From Streptomyces tauricus (GTDB lineage: Bacteria; Actinomycetota; Actinomycetes; Streptomycetales; Streptomycetaceae): DNA of 64,000 bases. Both the position numbers and the translations under genes were made by a program. The DNA lies in NCBI RefSeq assembly GCF_014650955.1, contig NZ_BMVY01000005.1:248001-312000 (forward strand). The letters run 5' to 3'. The notes under the pieces are model-generated. The model was not told where the DNA came from, made no database searches, and saw only the letters and a program-made list of their open reading frames with translations. Below, in pieces: positions 1-8,874 of this stretch. The number at the start of each line of letters is the position of its first letter. Position 1 is the first letter of the stretch.

Positions 1-500
1 ACGACCAGCTGGCCGACCGCATCGGGCGGTCACGTCCTCAGGTCTCCAACACGCTGCGTCTGCTGAAGCTCTCGCCGTCGGTTCAGCGTCGTGTGGCCGC
101 CGGAGTTCTTTCCGCCGGACACGCGCGGGCTCTGCTCTCCGTCGCGGACTCGGAGGAGCAGGACCGTCTGGCCCATCGCATCGTGGCCGAAGGGCTCTCG
201 GTACGGGCCGTGGAAGAGATCGTCACCCTCATGGGTTCGCGGCCGCAGTCGACGCCTCGCGCCAAGGGACCGAGGGCCGGTTCTCTGCTCTCTCCGGCGC
301 TCAACGATCTCGCGGGTCGTCTCTCAGATCGCTTCGAGACCCGGGTGAAGGTCGACCTCGGTCAGAAGAAGGGCAAGATCACCGTCGAGTTCGCCTCGGT
401 GGAGGACCTGGAGCGGATCCTCGGCTCGCTCGCTCCGGGTGAGGGACCGGTTCTGCAGAAGAGTCTCGTGGACGACGACTCCGAGGACCCGGAGTCCTGA
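1..500 (+). CDS. parB: Chromosome-partitioning protein ParB, C-terminal part
   Basis: The frame is open at the left edge, so the N-terminal nuclease-like/CTP-binding part lies outside. The visible 165 residues begin in the helix-turn-helix ([20 protein letters not shown]), continue through the central helical region ([11 protein letters not shown]) and end in the C-terminal dimerisation domain ([15 protein letters not shown]). ParB binds parS, spreads along DNA and loads SMC for segregation, which in Streptomyces matters most during sporulation. Fourteen parS or near-parS sites lie in this window, which supports the call. A strong hairpin follows the stop codon. parA is expected just outside to the left. 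Confidence 0.97.
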   Translation, partial: DQLADRIGRSRPQVSNTLRLLKLSPSVQRRVAAGVLSAGHARALLSVADSEEQDRLAHRIVAEGLSVRAVEEIVTLMGSRPQSTPRAKGPRAGSLLSPALNDLAGRLSDRFETRVKVDLGQKKGKITVEFASVEDLERILGSLAPGEGPVLQKSLVDDDSEDPES

Positions 501-538
501 GTCTCGATGGCCGGTCGGTTGCGACCGGCCCGGCAGTG

Positions 539-582
539 GAGCGGGCTGTGTCCGGTGTGTACCGGAACACGGCCCGCTCTTT
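539..582 (+). terminator. Intrinsic terminator after parB
   Basis: The arms GAGCGGGC and GCCCGCTC enclose further pairing around CCGG/CCGG and are followed by a short T run. It sits 39 bp past the parB stop. Confidence 0.75.
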
Positions 583-678
583 GCTTTCTGTCGGTATCGA
601 TGGAATCGCATCGTGGATACGATGCATTCGGGTATGGCGCATTCACCTGGCAGTACCTTCTGTGGGGAGGCGGAGGCC

Positions 679-936
679 ATGCGAACGGTGAGCCGCACAG
701 GACTGGTGAGCGCGGGCCTGGGGCTGGGCGCGGTCGGCGGGTTCGTCGGCAGCCTGCTCAGGGAACGGAGCGCTCTGACAGCCGCTCGCGATGCCGCGGG
801 CGAGGGAAGCGAGGAACTGCCTTCATGGGGCGCCGGCTCGTACCGCTCACGCTGGACAACCTTCAGGACCTTCCCAAGCGCTGTCGCGCGTGTGTCTTCT
901 GGGAGTTGGACCCAGTCAGCGGCCAGGCCGCGGTAA
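679..936 (+). CDS. Candidate small protein with hydrophobic N-terminus, overlapping the next gene
   Basis: An ATG at 679 follows a good ribosome binding site (GGGGAGG at 664-670, 8 nt spacing). The 85-residue product starts MRTVSRTGLVSAGLGLGAVGG, a basic start and a Gly/Ala/Leu-rich stretch that could be a membrane segment or signal anchor. The 3' part overlaps the acetyltransferase start at 825 by 112 bp in another frame, and the C-terminal residues look like translated shadow sequence. Either this is a real upstream small gene coupled to the acetyltransferase, or its 3' end is only tolerated overlap. I recognise no family. Confidence 0.4.
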   Translation: MRTVSRTGLVSAGLGLGAVGGFVGSLLRERSALTAARDAAGEGSEELPSWGAGSYRSRWTTFRTFPSAVARVSSGSWTQSAARPR

Positions 937-1442
937 AGGCAGGCACTCCCGATCTGGAGAAGGAGGCGTGGATCTCCGCTGTTCTGCTGGAGTGGGGATC
1001 CTGCGGCCGGGTCGTCTACGTGGACGACGCACCGGTGGGCTTCGTGATGTACGCACCGCCCGCCTATGTGCCGCGCTCGACGGCATTTCCCACGAGCCCG
1101 GTCTCGCCCGACGCGATCCAGTTGATGACGGCCTTCATCCTGCCGGAGTTCCAGGGGCAGGGGCTCGGGCGTGTGATGGTCCAGACGGTTGCCAAGGATC
1201 TACTGCGGCGAGGCTTCAAAGCCATCGAGGCCTTTGGGGACGCCCGGTGGAAGGAGCCCGCCTGTGTCCTTCCTGCCGACCATTTGCTGGCCGTGGGCTT
1301 CAAGACCGTCCGACCGCACCCGACGTACCCGCGTCTGCGTCTGGAGCTGCGGACGACGCTCTCCTGGAAGGAAGACGTGGAGTTGGCGCTCGACCGGTTG
1401 CTGGGGGCCGTACAGAAGGAACCAGCCCTGCGCCCGCTGTAG
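825..1442 (+). CDS. GNAT-family N-acetyltransferase
   Basis: The product is 205 aa, starting MGRRLVPLTLDNL with GAGGA about 9 nt upstream. The frame runs open further 5' but that sequence is shadow-like (Arg/Gly-rich), so I chose 825. The acetyl-CoA-binding signature is PEFQGQGLGRVMVQTV at about residues 108-123, after the strand TAFILPEF, and the middle reads GFVMYAPPAYVPRS. Such enzymes move an acetyl group from acetyl-CoA to an amine, but the substrate cannot be read from sequence. The conserved position next to parB is probably synteny rather than a role in segregation. A hairpin terminator and a parS site follow. Confidence 0.85.
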   Translation: MGRRLVPLTLDNLQDLPKRCRACVFWELDPVSGQAAVKAGTPDLEKEAWISAVLLEWGSCGRVVYVDDAPVGFVMYAPPAYVPRSTAFPTSPVSPDAIQLMTAFILPEFQGQGLGRVMVQTVAKDLLRRGFKAIEAFGDARWKEPACVLPADHLLAVGFKTVRPHPTYPRLRLELRTTLSWKEDVELALDRLLGAVQKEPALRPL

Positions 1443-1480
1443 AGCGGACCGCGTGCGGAGCGGACTGTGCTGAACAAACA

Positions 1481-1510
1481 GAGGGGCCGACCCGCTTGGG
1501 TCGGCCCCTC
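1481..1510. terminator. Bidirectional terminator between GNAT and trxA
   Basis: Perfect 13-bp arms (GAGGGGCCGACCC and its complement) surround a GCTT loop between convergent genes. Confidence 0.85.
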
Positions 1511-1513
1511 CAT

Positions 1514-1527
1514 GTTTCACGTGAAAC
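1514..1527. other. parS site
   Basis: Perfect GTTTCACGTGAAAC palindrome, the Streptomyces ParB-binding site, just past the terminator and before the trxA stop. Confidence 0.92.
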
Positions 1528-1557
1528 ATCGTCGCCCGCGAGCGACGGCTTGCTGCA

Positions 1558-1890
1558 TTACTCGGAGATGAAGTCCTCAAGGTCCCGCACGATCGCGGCC
1601 TTCGGCTTGGCACCCACGATGGTCTTGGCGACCTCGCCACCCTGGTAGACGTTCAGGGTCGGGATGGACATGACGCCGTACTTGGCGGCCGTACCCGGGT
1701 TCTCGTCGATGTTGAGCTTGACGATCTCGATCTTGTCGCCGTACTCGGCGGCGATCGCCTCGAGGGACGGCGCGATCTGGCGGCACGGACCGCACCAAGC
1801 GGCCCAGAAGTCCACCAGTACGGGCTTGTCGCTCTTCAGGACGTCCTGCTCGAAAGAGTCGTCTGTCACGTGCTTCAGGGTGCCGGCCAC
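1558..1890 (-). CDS. trxA: Thioredoxin
   Basis: The 110-aa product starts at a GTG at 1890, preceded by AAGGAG at the right spacing (CTCCTT on + at 1897-1902). The active site is in FWAAWCGPCRQIAP (WCGPC), followed by the cis-proline region MSIPTLNVY. It is a full-length cytosolic dithiol protein that reduces disulphides in ribonucleotide reductase, peroxiredoxins and others. It lies 43 bp behind trxB and is very likely in the same transcript, driven by the SigR-type promoter upstream of trxB. Confidence 0.97.
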   Translation of the reverse strand: MAGTLKHVTDDSFEQDVLKSDKPVLVDFWAAWCGPCRQIAPSLEAIAAEYGDKIEIVKLNIDENPGTAAKYGVMSIPTLNVYQGGEVAKTIVGAKPKAAIVRDLEDFISE

Positions 1891-1933
1891 GGCGGGCTCC
1901 TTAACTGGTTGGTGCGGTGGGGCGGATGGGGGG

Positions 1934-2902
1934 TCAGACAGTGGTCTTCTCGGGCTCCGCAGGCTCGCCGTCCGCGAGAGCGGCGAGGAAGCGCTCGGCG
2001 TCGAGAGCCGCGGAGCAGCCGGTGCCGGCCGCGGTGATCGCCTGGCGGTAGGTGTGGTCGACGACGTCGCCGGCGGCGAAGACACCCGTCAGGTTCGTGC
2101 GCGTCGAGGGCGCCTCGACCTCCAGGTAACCCTCCCCGTCCAGGTCGAGCTGGCCCTTGAAGAGCTCCGTGCGCGGGTCATGGCCGATCGCGATGAACAG
2201 GCCGGTGACAGGCAGCTCGGAGATCTCGCCGGTCTTCAGGTTGCGCAGCTTCAGGCTGGCGAGCTTCTGGTCGCCCTGAATCTCCGCGACCTCGCTGTCC
2301 CAGACGAACTTGATCTTCGGGTCGGCGAAGGCGCGCTCCTGCATCGCCTTGGAAGCGCGCAGTGTCTCGCGCCGGTGGACGATGGTCACGGACTTGGCGA
2401 ACCGGGAGAGGAAGGTCGCCTCCTCCATGGCGGTGTCGCCGCCGCCGATCACGGCGATGTCCTGGTCCTTGAAGAAGAAGCCGTCACAGGTCGCGCACCA
2501 GGAGACGCCGCGTCCGGAGAGGGCGTCCTCCTTCGGCAGGCCCAGCTTGCGGTGCTGCGAGCCGGTGGTGACGATGACAGCCCGCGCACGGTGGACGGTG
2601 CCCGCGGTGTCCGTGACGGTCTTGATCTCACCGCTGAGGTCGACCGAGACGATGTCGTCCGGGATCAGCTCGGCACCGAAGCGCTCAGCCTGCGCCCGCA
2701 TGTTGTCCATGAGCTCGGGGCCCATGATTCCGTCCTGGAAGCCGGGGAAGTTCTCCACCTCGGTCGTGTTCATAAGGGCACCACCCGCGGTGACGGCGCC
2801 CTCGAAGACCAGCGGCTTGAGTGACGCGCGCGCGGTATAGAGCGCCGCCGTGTAGCCGGCGGGGCCGGAGCCGATGATGATCACGTTACGGACGTCGGTC
2901 AC
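1934..2902 (-). CDS. trxB: Thioredoxin reductase (NADPH)
   Basis: The 322-aa flavoprotein starts at a GTG with GAGGA about 9 nt upstream. The FAD-binding motif is [16 protein letters not shown] near the N-terminus. The redox-active CATC is in [12 protein letters not shown] at about residues 133-144. The NADPH-binding motif is [11 protein letters not shown] and the second FAD motif is [10 protein letters not shown] near the C-terminus. It passes electrons from NADPH to thioredoxin, encoded immediately downstream. Confidence 0.98.
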   Translation of the reverse strand: MTDVRNVIIIGSGPAGYTAALYTARASLKPLVFEGAVTAGGALMNTTEVENFPGFQDGIMGPELMDNMRAQAERFGAELIPDDIVSVDLSGEIKTVTDTAGTVHRARAVIVTTGSQHRKLGLPKEDALSGRGVSWCATCDGFFFKDQDIAVIGGGDTAMEEATFLSRFAKSVTIVHRRETLRASKAMQERAFADPKIKFVWDSEVAEIQGDQKLASLKLRNLKTGEISELPVTGLFIAIGHDPRTELFKGQLDLDGEGYLEVEAPSTRTNLTGVFAAGDVVDHTYRQAITAAGTGCSAALDAERFLAALADGEPAEPEKTTV

Positions 2903-2974
2903 GGCTTGATTCCTCGTCTCTGGGGACTGCTACGTACGACCGGGGGAGCTTCTCTCGGAACTCTCACCCCACCC

Positions 2975-3001
2975 AACGGATCCTAAGGGGCGTGCATTCC
3001 C
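2975..3001 (-). promoter_or_regulatory. SigR-type promoter of trxB-trxA
   Basis: On the minus strand a -35 GGGAAT (2996-3001) and a -10 GTT (2975-2977) are separated by 18 bp, matching the known consensus of the disulphide-stress sigma factor SigR. It is 73 bp upstream of the trxB start. SigR control of trxBA is established in S. coelicolor. Confidence 0.75.
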
Positions 3002-3096
3002 ACTGTGTCCGGGCACACGAAGACGAGTCGCCGCAGGGGGAGGCCATGGCCGGAGCGAAGTGGGCCGAGGGCGGTCCGTGGGGCAGCCGAGCAGGC

Positions 3097-4035
3097 TCAG
3101 CCGCGCGGGTAGGTGTGCTCCAGCAGGACCTTGCCGGCAGAGGCCGACGGCTTGTCGACACAGGCGGAGTCGACGACGTACGCGGTGACCTGACTCAGGT
3201 CGGTGGCGGCCGGGAGCACCACGAGATAGGCGTCCGCGTCCTTGTAGGAGCCTTGCTTGGAAGCGATGGGGATCGCATCGCGGCCGATCCCCTGCATGAC
3301 GCAGCTGGGCACCGATTCCGTGGGAGTTTTCAAGATGCCCGGTCCATCGCTGGACGCGGTGCCCTGGGGGCGGGAGCTGCGAGGACCGCTGTCCTTCTCC
3401 TCCTCCGCCTTGGCGAGGAGGTCCGCGACCTGGCTCTCCAGCTTCTCCCCGGCGAAGGTGTTCGCGGAGTCGCTCTGCTGCGGGGAGGCCGACGTCGGGT
3501 CGTTGCTCGAGCTGTCGCCCCCCATCGACTGGATGAGCAGGCCTCCGAGGCCCAGCGCGGCGGCCGTGAACACAGCGCCCAGGACGACGGTGCCGCGACG
3601 CCCGCGGCGCGGGCGGTTCGTACGACCCGGTCCGGTGGCGGCACGCGGGCGTCCCGCGGGGCGACCCGTGACGGTCGATGTTTCACGTGAAACATGTCGG
3701 CCGTCGCTCTCGCTGTCGGCCGGTGGGTGGGACGCGTGCGCGGGCGACAGGGTCTCCGTACCCGAGGTGCCGGGCGCCGTGGCGTTCAGCAGGGCCTCGG
3801 CTGCGAGGGCGGCGTCGATACGTCCCGCGACATCGTCGGGCATGCGCAGTGGACCCGGCAGCGTACCGAGCAGTCCGCGGATCTCCTCCAGCGAGTCGTG
3901 CACGTCGGCGCAGAGCGGGCAGTCGTCCAGGTGGCGTCGTACGTCGGCGGAACGGGACGGGGGGAGCAGACCCTCGGTGAGGTCGGAGATCTCCGTGACG
4001 TCCGGGTGCCCGGCCGTGTCGGTCGTTGATGTCAT
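3097..4035 (-). CDS. Membrane-anchored anti-sigma factor (zinc-finger type)
   Basis: The 312-aa protein overlaps the sigM stop by 4 nt (ATGA), implying translational coupling. Residues about 15-60 carry an HLDDCPLC motif (H-X3-C-X2-C) typical of ZAS anti-sigma domains. A single membrane helix lies around 149-169 (TVVLGAVFTAAALGLGGLL) after an Arg-rich stretch. The extracytoplasmic part holds SCVMQGIG and ends HTYPRG. It probably binds the sigma factor encoded just upstream. A perfect parS site (3680-3693) lies inside the coding region and is read as HVSRET in the linker before the membrane helix. Confidence 0.85.
   Translation of the reverse strand: MTSTTDTAGHPDVTEISDLTEGLLPPSRSADVRRHLDDCPLCADVHDSLEEIRGLLGTLPGPLRMPDDVAGRIDAALAAEALLNATAPGTSGTETLSPAHASHPPADSESDGRHVSRETSTVTGRPAGRPRAATGPGRTNRPRRGRRGTVVLGAVFTAAALGLGGLLIQSMGGDSSSNDPTSASPQQSDSANTFAGEKLESQVADLLAKAEEEKDSGPRSSRPQGTASSDGPGILKTPTESVPSCVMQGIGRDAIPIASKQGSYKDADAYLVVLPAATDLSQVTAYVVDSACVDKPSASAGKVLLEHTYPRG
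3680..3693. other. parS site inside the anti-sigma gene
   Basis: Perfect GTTTCACGTGAAAC within the coding region of the anti-sigma gene, at about codons 114-119. Confidence 0.9.
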
Positions 4036-4742
4036 GCTCGCCCACCTCCGCCCTTCACAGCCGCTGAATCGCTTGGTCCGTCGTGTGGTCCCGCTGCGGG
4101 TGGGACGGATGTCCCCTCCGTACGGTTCCTTCCCTCGCCCGACTTCTTGCTCGGTCTGTCGCTCCCGCTGTCCGTACGCAGGTGTTTGAGCAGGGGGAGG
4201 AGTCTGGCTCTGCCACGAGCACAGCGGCTCTTGACCGTGCCGGTCGGCACGTCCAGCAGACTGGCGGCCTCCGCCACGGGGTAGCCCTGCATGTCCACCA
4301 GGACGAGGGCGGCCCGCTGGTCGGCGGGCAAGGTGGACAGGGCGGCCAGCAGCTCACGGTGCAGATCGTTGCGCTCGGCCGGCGCGGAAGCCGACTCGTG
4401 CGGCTCCAGAAGCTGCTCCAGGCGTTCCGTGTCGTCCACGGGGGAGGTCTTCCTGGAGGCCGTCTTGCGGGCCCGGTCCAGACAGGCGTTCACCGTGATC
4501 CGGTGCAGCCACGTGGTGACGGCCGACTGGCCGCGGAAGGTGTGGGCGGCCCGGTAGGCGGAGACGAGAGCGTCCTGGACGGCGTCAGCGGCTTCCTCGC
4601 GGTCACCCAGTGTCCGCAGGGCCACGGCCCAGAGCCGGTCGCGGTGGCGCCGCACGAGCTCGCCGAAGGCATCGGGATCACCCTCGACATGACGGGCGAG
4701 GAGGTCCTGATCGCTTACTTCGCTGAAGGCGCCGTCCGCCAT
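4032..4742 (-). CDS. sigM: ECF-family RNA polymerase sigma factor SigM
   Basis: The 236-aa protein has sigma region 2 at about 10-90 (DPDAFGELVRRHRDRLWAVA, then TWLHRITVNACLDRAR) and region 4 at about 125-185 (LSTLPADQRAALVLVDMQGY, then VPTGTVKSRCARGRARL). About 45 C-terminal residues are disordered and Gly/Ser-rich. The ribosome binding site is GGGAGGGG. The gene follows the pseudokinase by 26 bp and overlaps the anti-sigma gene by 4 bp. The same neighbourhood (murJ/mviN, sigM, anti-sigma, trxB, trx) is found in mycobacteria, so the ortholog call is good. It should not be confused with the unrelated S. coelicolor SigB paralog also called SigM. Confidence 0.92.
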   Translation of the reverse strand: MADGAFSEVSDQDLLARHVEGDPDAFGELVRRHRDRLWAVALRTLGDREEAADAVQDALVSAYRAAHTFRGQSAVTTWLHRITVNACLDRARKTASRKTSPVDDTERLEQLLEPHESASAPAERNDLHRELLAALSTLPADQRAALVLVDMQGYPVAEAASLLDVPTGTVKSRCARGRARLLPLLKHLRTDSGSDRPSKKSGEGRNRTEGTSVPPAAGPHDGPSDSAAVKGGGGRA

Positions 4743-4768
4743 CGAACCCCCTCCCCCTCGGTTACTCC

Positions 4769-6493
4769 TCAGCCGGTGAACTTCACGTCGGTGATCGCCT
4801 GCTTGTAACCGGCGCCGCTGAACTGGTCGCCGGCCGCGTTCGGCACCGCGGTGATCCAGACCAGAACGTACCGGGTCTTCACAGCCTTCTTGGCCGACAT
4901 CTTCAAGTCCGTCGTACTGGTCGTGCCGGACGCGATCCTCGTCATCGAACCCAGACTCTGCGAGGACGACAACGAGTTGGCCGCGTACAGCGTGGCCGTC
5001 GTGTGGTCACCCGGGTAGTACAGCCCTATCGAGGCCGACGACACGTACTTCTCGGATCCGAGGTCGTAGACGATTCCGACGCCCTGCTTGAAGGGCGCCA
5101 GCTTGGGGCCGCCCCGGTAGGAGTACGTCCTCCAGTACGTCGAACTGTCCTTGTCGTACGTCAGGCCCACGTCGTTCGCGTGCTGGGGCTTGCCGTCCGG
5201 GTAGTACTCCGCGGCGCTCTGGATCGTGAGCGGCCTGGCCGGCTTCGTCTTGTCGCTGCTCTTGTCGTTGTCGTCCGTGATCTGGGTGTCGCCCGTCTCG
5301 TCGGACTTCCCGTGATCCATGAGCGCGTCGGCGAGCTGCCAGCTGCCGAGTCCCAGCGCGGCGATCAGAAGCGCGGACACGGCCCACTTGAGGGCTTTGC
5401 CGGTGCGGGTCTGCAGCGGGGGAAGCGGCGCCGGCATCGCCTGGGTGGATCCCGGGTGCGGCGCGGAGCGGCCGTAGTTGCCCTGCTGGTACGTCGTGCG
5501 CTGATACTCGGGCGGCGCGTTGAACGCCGGCTCGGGCGGACGGATGCGGGGCATCTCGCCGATCGCCTTCACCAGCTCCTCCGGCGTGGTGCACGGAGGC
5601 TCCTGGCGGGACGCGGTGGCGCCGTCGTTGACGAGTGCGCGCATCGCCAGCTCGGACAGCCCGCGGTGCACGCCTGCCCGTACCTGGTCGGGCGGGATGA
5701 GACCGACGCCCTTGGGCAGCCCGGAGAGACCGTACGCGTCGTCCTCGTACGGCCAGCGCTGGGTGAGCGCGGCGTACAGCAGGGCGCCGATCGCCTCGGT
5801 GTCCGTGCGCTGCGGGGTGTCGGAAGTGATGCCGCGCAGCGCGGCGTTCACAGCGAGGCCCCGGATGCGCCACTGACCGGACGAGGTGCGCAGCACGGCA
5901 CCCGGGGTCAGCTTCAGATGGGCCAGCCCCTCGCGATGCGCGGCGGCCATCGCCTGGGAGACCTGACTGACCATCTGGTACGCCTCGTGCACCTCCAGCG
6001 TTCCGGCGGCCAGGAGCGTCGTCAGCTCCGTGGCGTCGGGCAGCCATTCGTGCACCACATAGACGAGGTCGTTCTCCTCGACCGCGTCCAGGACCTGGAC
6101 GAACCGGGGATCGCCCAGCAGGGCGGACGAACGGGCCGCCGCGAGGACGGAACGCGCTCGTGGGTGGTCGGCGGGCAGCAGATGCACACCGACGGCACGG
6201 CGCAGTTTCTCGTCCACCGCACGCCAACTGCTGAACCCGTCCAGACGGGTGACGCACTCCTCCAGGCGATAACGTCTGGCGAGTTTGTGACCACTGTGCA
6301 ACTCGGGCGGTGAAGTCCTGCCGGGGCTCTCGTTCCCCCCGCTCCCCTGCGCCTCTTTGCTCTGCGAGCTGTCCGTGTCCCGCTCCCGGTTCTGGGCCAC
6401 CCCGTCGGCCGTGGACTGGTCCGCCTTCGCGGTCAGCGGCTCATCGCCGCTGCTGTCCGCCACGTCGACGGCAGCCGTGCTCCGTTCCGCCAC
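4769..6493 (-). CDS. Membrane pseudokinase with C-terminal extracellular domain, partner of MurJ
   Basis: I place the start at GTG 6493, which has AGGAG 5 nt upstream; the frame is open to 6622. The 574-aa product has an acidic disordered N-terminus (1-70), a kinase-like domain (about 72-320) starting RRYRLEECVTRLDG, a Pro-rich linker, one membrane helix (about 370-392) and an extracellular beta-rich domain (about 430-574) starting AAEYYPDGKPQHANDVGL. The usual HRD loop reads AHLKLTPGAVL and no DFG is present (WRIRGLAVN). The ATP-binding lysine motif is also lost (AVGVHLLPAD), so catalysis is unlikely. In mycobacteria the equivalent kinase-like and extracellular domains are fused to MviN/MurJ, and the pseudokinase recruits FhaA. 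Here it is a separate gene directly after murJ. Confidence 0.82.
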   Translation of the reverse strand: MAERSTAAVDVADSSGDEPLTAKADQSTADGVAQNRERDTDSSQSKEAQGSGGNESPGRTSPPELHSGHKLARRYRLEECVTRLDGFSSWRAVDEKLRRAVGVHLLPADHPRARSVLAAARSSALLGDPRFVQVLDAVEENDLVYVVHEWLPDATELTTLLAAGTLEVHEAYQMVSQVSQAMAAAHREGLAHLKLTPGAVLRTSSGQWRIRGLAVNAALRGITSDTPQRTDTEAIGALLYAALTQRWPYEDDAYGLSGLPKGVGLIPPDQVRAGVHRGLSELAMRALVNDGATASRQEPPCTTPEELVKAIGEMPRIRPPEPAFNAPPEYQRTTYQQGNYGRSAPHPGSTQAMPAPLPPLQTRTGKALKWAVSALLIAALGLGSWQLADALMDHGKSDETGDTQITDDNDKSSDKTKPARPLTIQSAAEYYPDGKPQHANDVGLTYDKDSSTYWRTYSYRGGPKLAPFKQGVGIVYDLGSEKYVSSASIGLYYPGDHTTATLYAANSLSSSQSLGSMTRIASGTTSTTDLKMSAKKAVKTRYVLVWITAVPNAAGDQFSGAGYKQAITDVKFTG

Positions 6494-6611
6494 CGTCGCT
6501 CCTGCCTCCCCATTCGTTGCGCGCTGTCCGACGCCAAAGCCAATTGTGCCCACAGTCCGTCCCTCTGCACGACACGCGGTCGCGGACGATGGTTGTGCGC
6601 CTACCCCGCTC

Positions 6612-8828
6612 TCAGCGCCCAAGGCGCCCGCGGACCATGCCCACCATTCCGTTCAGTTCCTCGATGCGCATCCGTCGCGCCGCGACGAAGAAGACACCGA
6701 GCAGTACGACACCACCGCCGAGCAGGGCGACGAGCGAGCCGCCGACGCCCTGTCCCAGCGACTTGCTGATTCCGTAGCAGGCCGCGCCACTGAGCAGCGC
6801 CGCCGGTACCGCGGCGATCGCGAGCCGCGCGTAGGTACGCAGGACGCGACCGCCGTCCAGGTCGCCGCCCAGCCGCTTGCTCAGCCGCCGCCACGCGACC
6901 CCGACGCCGATCGCGTAGGCGAGCCCGTACGAGGCGGCCATGCCCGCGACCGCCCAGCGCGAGGGAAGCAGAAGGAAACAGAGCGCGGAGGCACTGGCGT
7001 TGACGACGGCCACGATGACCGTGTTGTAGAAGGGGGTGCGGGTGTCCTCGTACGCGTAGAAGGCGCGCAGTACGACGTACTGGACGGAGTACGGGATCAG
7101 ACCGAGGCCGAAGGCCATCAGCATGTACCCCATGTTCGTCGCGGCGCTGGTCCCGGACGCGCCGAACATCAGGGTGCACATCGGGATGCCGAGTGCGACG
7201 AAGCCGAAGGAGATCGGCACGATCGCCACGGCTGTCGTGCGCAGCCCCTGGGAGATGTCGTCGCGGACGGCTCCGGTGTCGCCCTCGTGGGCCGAGCGGG
7301 CGAGCCGCGGCAGCAGGGCGGCCATCAGGGAGACGGTGATGATGGCCTGCGGAAGGCCCCAGATGAGCTGGGCGTTGGCGTAGGCGGCGAAGCCGGTGCC
7401 CTTGCTCCCGGAGTCGTTGCCCGCCGCAGCGGTGGACAGCTGGGTGACGACGATCGCGCCGGCCTGGTTGGCGAGGACGAAGAGCACGGTCCACTTGGCG
7501 AGCATCGCGGCCTTGCCGAGTCCGTGGCCCTTCCAGTCGAAGCGCAGCCGCAGCCGGAAGCCGGTCTCACGGAGATACGGGATCATCGCGAGGGCCTGGA
7601 CGACGAGACCGAGCAGGACACCGATGCCGAGCAGCCTCTCGCCTTCCGGCGGGATGGTCGAGGCCTCCATGTGCGAGCTGCCCGAGGTGCCGTACACCCA
7701 GATGAACAGTCCGAGCGTCACGATGATGACGATGTTGTTCAGGACCGGGGTCCACATCATCGCGCCGAACTTCCCGCGCGCGTTGAGGATCTGACCCATC
7801 ACCACGTGGATGCCCATGAAGAAGATTGTGGGCAGGAAGTAGCGGGCGAACGTGACGGCGACGTCGTTGGCGGCCGGATCGCCCGCGACCCGCGTCGACA
7901 GTGCGCGGACCAGGAGGGGCGCGGCGAGTACCGCCAGTGCGGTGAGCAGGCCGAGCACCACGATGACGAGGGTCAGCAGACGGTTGGCGTATGCCTCACC
8001 ACCGTCCTCGTCGTCCTTCATGGCACGGACCAGTTGCGGTACGAAGACGGAGTTGAGGCCGCCGCCGACGGTCAGGATGTAGATCATCGTCGGCAGCTGG
8101 TAGGCGACCTGGAAGGTGTCACCGAGGAGGCCGACACCCAGCGCCGCGACGATCAGCGCGGAGCGGATGAAGCCGGTGAGACGGGACACCATGGTTCCGG
8201 CCGCCATCACGGCGCTCGACTTCAGCAGACCCGACGCACGGCCCCCGGACTTCTTGGCGGGGGCGGCCGTGGGCGCGGAGGGCGCCGCGGCGGCCGGAGC
8301 CTGTTCCCTTGCCGGCGGGGGCACGCTGGGCGGCCCGGCGGGGGGCTGGACACCGCCCTGCTGCTGGTCCCGGAAGAGATGGGCGAACGCGTCCGGCTCG
8401 TGGCGCTCCTCGCCGGCCTGGGTCACCAGGTCGTCGACGCCCACGAACTGCGTCGTCCGGGGATCGTCGCCGTACGGCAGGTACTGGGTGGGGCCCTCCG
8501 GCTCGGGCGCCGGGGTCTGGGCCCACACGCGGGGGTCGGGTGCGTACGGGGACTGGGGCGGCTGGGCGTAGAGCGGAGTCTGGGGCGGGTACGTGCCGGG
8601 CGGCGGCGGAGGATGCGCGGCGCGGTCGTAGAGGGCCTCGGTGACGGGGTCCTGGGCGGACAGGTCCTGGGCCCGGTAGGGGTCCTGGGCATAGGCGTCC
8701 TGGAAGTACACCTCGGCCGCGGGCTGCGGAGGCACCTCGCCAGGATCCGGCGGGCCCTGCGGCGGGCCGTCGGGGTGGCCGGAGCCTCCCGCGCCCTGAC
8801 CGCGGTCACCGTCGTACGGCGCGTTCAT
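6612..8828 (-). CDS. murJ: Lipid II flippase MurJ (MviN)
   Basis: The 738-aa protein has a long Pro/Gln-rich cytoplasmic N-terminus (about 1-200) followed by a MurJ core of about 14 membrane helices. The core starts SSAVMAAGTMVSRLTGFIRS, with later landmarks FQVAYQLPTMIYIL, GGGLNSVFVPQLVRA and LNARGKFGAMMWTPVLNN. It flips lipid II across the membrane for peptidoglycan synthesis. The ribosome binding site GAGGTGGGG precedes the ATG. The N-terminal extension is absent from E. coli MurJ but common in actinobacteria. It lies 46 bp after the DUF6049 gene and 118 bp before the pseudokinase gene. Confidence 0.95.
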   Translation of the reverse strand: MNAPYDGDRGQGAGGSGHPDGPPQGPPDPGEVPPQPAAEVYFQDAYAQDPYRAQDLSAQDPVTEALYDRAAHPPPPPGTYPPQTPLYAQPPQSPYAPDPRVWAQTPAPEPEGPTQYLPYGDDPRTTQFVGVDDLVTQAGEERHEPDAFAHLFRDQQQGGVQPPAGPPSVPPPAREQAPAAAAPSAPTAAPAKKSGGRASGLLKSSAVMAAGTMVSRLTGFIRSALIVAALGVGLLGDTFQVAYQLPTMIYILTVGGGLNSVFVPQLVRAMKDDEDGGEAYANRLLTLVIVVLGLLTALAVLAAPLLVRALSTRVAGDPAANDVAVTFARYFLPTIFFMGIHVVMGQILNARGKFGAMMWTPVLNNIVIIVTLGLFIWVYGTSGSSHMEASTIPPEGERLLGIGVLLGLVVQALAMIPYLRETGFRLRLRFDWKGHGLGKAAMLAKWTVLFVLANQAGAIVVTQLSTAAAGNDSGSKGTGFAAYANAQLIWGLPQAIITVSLMAALLPRLARSAHEGDTGAVRDDISQGLRTTAVAIVPISFGFVALGIPMCTLMFGASGTSAATNMGYMLMAFGLGLIPYSVQYVVLRAFYAYEDTRTPFYNTVIVAVVNASASALCFLLLPSRWAVAGMAASYGLAYAIGVGVAWRRLSKRLGGDLDGGRVLRTYARLAIAAVPAALLSGAACYGISKSLGQGVGGSLVALLGGGVVLLGVFFVAARRMRIEELNGMVGMVRGRLGR

Positions 8829-8874
8829 GGTTACCCCACCTCATCGTCCCCGGGCCCACCGGCCACGACATCGC

